Positions 5,574 through 6,266 of a DNA stretch of 6,266 nucleotides are shown piece after piece. The notes under the pieces are model-generated. The model was not told the DNA's origin, searched no databases, and was given only the letters and a program-made list of their open reading frames with translations. The DNA is from Candidatus Latescibacterota bacterium. GTDB lineage: Bacteria > Latescibacterota > 4484-107. The stretch spans positions 1 through 6,266 of the forward strand of contig JAUWMS010000163.1 in assembly GCA_030613045.1 (NCBI GenBank), in the 5' to 3' direction. The translations under genes were made by a program, and so were the position numbers. Position 1 is the stretch's first letter. The number at the start of each line of letters is the position of its first letter.

Positions 5574-5696
5574 ATGAATTTCTGCATGCCGGAATATTTT
5601 GATAATGCTTTTGTTACGGAAGATGTGATGCTTGCTTCGTGGGTGTCTTATACGTCACTTGCAACGGCATATAGGGTGTTATACGGATCAATATAA
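5574..5696 (+). CDS. Doubtful 40-residue ORF, unrecognised
   Basis: ATG 5574 opens 40 codons to TAA at 5694-5696, beginning MNFCMPEYFDNAF. It has mixed, protein-like composition with no repeats, but there is no convincing ribosome-binding site (ACACCAAGAT upstream), and it runs through two of the GGGTGT boxes. I do not recognise it. It is more likely non-coding attI-region DNA or a fragment of a lost gene. Confidence 0.15.
   Translation: MNFCMPEYFDNAFVTEDVMLASWVSYTSLATAYRVLYGSI
5641..5684 (+). repeat. GGGTGT(CT)TATAC direct repeats, possible attI binding boxes
   Basis: GGGTGTCTTATAC at 5641-5653 and GGGTGTTATAC at 5674-5684 are direct repeats of the left palindrome arm (GGGTGTCTTATGC at 5538-5550); the third lacks CT. 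All three lie between the integrase remnant and the GTTAGCT core. attI sites of integrons typically carry additional integrase-binding direct repeats beside the core, and these boxes are in the right place. Whether an integrase binds them is inference. Confidence 0.4.
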
Positions 5697-5701
5697 ACCA
5701 T

Positions 5702-5708
5702 GTTAGCT
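5702..5708 (+). other. attI: Integron recombination core (cassette left boundary)
   Basis: GTTAGCT matches the integron core GTTRRRY at six of seven positions. Integron integrases cut after the G, so the cassette would begin at 5703. The bases TTAGCT at the start of an inserted cassette come from that cassette's own attC, and they are exactly complementary to AGCTAAC at the attC start (6166-6172). No attC-like fold is seen just upstream, so this junction is better read as attI than as the end of another cassette. Confidence 0.6.
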
Positions 5709-5736
5709 GGTAGTTAATAAGATAAGGAAGATAATA

Positions 5737-6171
5737 ATGAACAAAGATAGAAAACAAAAAATTAACGAACATATTCAACGTGATCCATTCGCACGTTTTT
5801 TAGGGGCTAACGTTGAAATTCTAAAGCCGGGTCATAGTCGGGTGACTCTAACCATTACTGATGATATGGTTAATTTTCATGGTCTCACTCACGGCGGCGT
5901 TATTTTTGCGATAGGCGACATGGCTTTTGCCGCTGCCAGCAATTCCCATGGACAGACGGCAGTAGCACTGAACGTTGGAATTAACTTCTTGAAAGCAACA
6001 AACTCCGGAGATCGAATAATCGCTGAAGCTACAGAACAAACCACTTCTGGACCAATAGCTCTATATGACATCACTATTAGAGATGATCGAACTGGGGAAC
6101 TTGTAGCAAAGAGTCAAGACTTGGTATATCGAAAAAAAGAATGGTTTGTGCCCATTGGGGACAGCAGCTAA
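5737..6171 (+). CDS. PaaI-like hotdog-fold acyl-CoA thioesterase, cassette-borne
   Basis: The product is 144 residues, the usual size for PaaI/YbgC-type single hotdog thioesterases. The signature NFHGLTHGGVIFAIGDMAFA lies at residues 46-65; N46, H52, G53-G54 and D61 coincide even in numbering with E. coli PaaI, where D61 is catalytic. AAASNSHG (65-72) and NFLKATNSGD (83-92) also match the family. Such enzymes hydrolyse aryl- or acyl-CoA thioesters in the cytoplasm, often releasing CoA from dead-end intermediates. No phenylacetate genes surround it, so the symbol paaI is withheld. AAGGAAG (5724-5730) precedes ATG 5737 by 6 nt. The gene is visibly richer in A+T than the upstream genes, and its stop codon falls inside the attC-like AGCTAAC, as is common in compact gene cassettes. 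Recent horizontal acquisition is likely. Confidence 0.9.
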   Translation: MNKDRKQKINEHIQRDPFARFLGANVEILKPGHSRVTLTITDDMVNFHGLTHGGVIFAIGDMAFAAASNSHGQTAVALNVGINFLKATNSGDRIIAEATEQTTSGPIALYDITIRDDRTGELVAKSQDLVYRKKEWFVPIGDSS

Positions 6172-6266
6172 CCAGTCGCTCAAGCAGACCGGAAGGGCTC
6201 ATGCTACTGTCGAACGTTTTTATCTTCGCCCGCGTTTTCGAGGTAGCATGGTTTTTTGGTCGGCCT
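6166..6266 (+). other. attC: attC recombination site, right end cut by window edge
   Basis: AGCTAAC (6166-6172) fits the R'' box (RYYYAAC, six of seven) and is followed by CAGTCGCTCAAGC, a typical attC left half. The rest folds on itself: CATGCTAC (6200-6207) pairs perfectly with GTAGCATG (6243-6250), TCGAA (6210-6214) with TTCGA (6237-6241), and GACC (6187-6190) with GGTC (6258-6261), leaving unpaired bases and bulges as in single-stranded attC substrates. The expected L' and R' boxes (about GCTTGAGC then GTTRRRY) would lie within about 30 bases past the window end. A transcription terminator is an alternative, but the R'' match to the cassette's left boundary favours attC. Confidence 0.7.

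Larger units (their letters stand above)
5262..5736. other. Integron-edge intergenic region
   Basis: These 475 bases carry no complete recognised gene. In order they hold a short hairpin after the PHP gene (5274-5298), a GC-rich stretch with nothing recognisable (5299-5376), a sigma-70-like promoter (5377-5405), an integron-integrase remnant (5449-5511), a palindrome (5539-5568), three related GGGTGT boxes (from 5538, 5641 and 5674), a doubtful 40-codon ORF (5574-5696) and a GTTAGCT recombination core (5702-5708). Base composition changes from GC-rich to AT-rich at about 5569. Confidence 0.7.

Noticed and set aside
5538..5720. CRISPR array from the repeated GGGTGTCTTAT boxes
   Set aside because: Units are only 11-13 bases, unevenly spaced, one is inverted, and there are no cas genes.

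Overview
The window looks like a bacterial chromosome or metagenomic contig with fairly GC-rich genes, all on the + strand. Three things hint at a planctomycete- or PVC-like (Lentisphaerae/Kiritimatiellae) or similar environmental lineage: the intracellular sialidase-like propellers paired with PIG-L deacetylases, the dispersed CACGGA-type intergenic repeats, and an integron edge. No rRNA or other phylogenetic marker is present, so the assignment is only a guess.

Region 1 (1-4297) is a tandemly duplicated two-gene module: a PIG-L-type deacetylase followed by a sialidase-like (Asp-box) beta-propeller protein. The first module is cut by the left window edge, leaving only the deacetylase C-terminus (2-235) plus a complete propeller gene (352-1587). 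The second module is complete (1923-2837 and 3053-4297). The copies have diverged to roughly 70 % protein identity in the propellers, but a 60-bp tract at the deacetylase 3' ends is identical. The spacer between deacetylase and propeller holds a similar hairpin in both modules. The gap between modules (1588-1922) is filled with CACGGA repeats in opposite orientations.

Region 2 (4377-5261) is a PHP-domain metallohydrolase with a complete set of metal-binding motifs, 79 bp after the second propeller gene. The deacetylases, propellers and PHP enzyme could form one cytoplasmic pathway acting on an amino-sugar or phosphorylated-sugar compound. That is inference from gene order only.

Region 3 (5262-6266) is a different kind of DNA. 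It holds a strong sigma-70-like promoter (5377-5405), a 21-codon remnant of an integron-type tyrosine recombinase that keeps the nucleophile motif (5449-5511), a palindrome with three related GGGTGT(CT)TAT boxes, and then an AT-rich gene for a PaaI-like hotdog thioesterase (5737-6171). The thioesterase gene is bracketed by GTTAGCT (5702-5708) and its exact reverse complement AGCTAAC (6166-6172). After AGCTAAC the sequence folds like the left part of an attC site and runs off the window. I read this as the start of an integron cassette array whose integrase has decayed, with the integrase remnant co-oriented with the cassette (an inverse-type arrangement).
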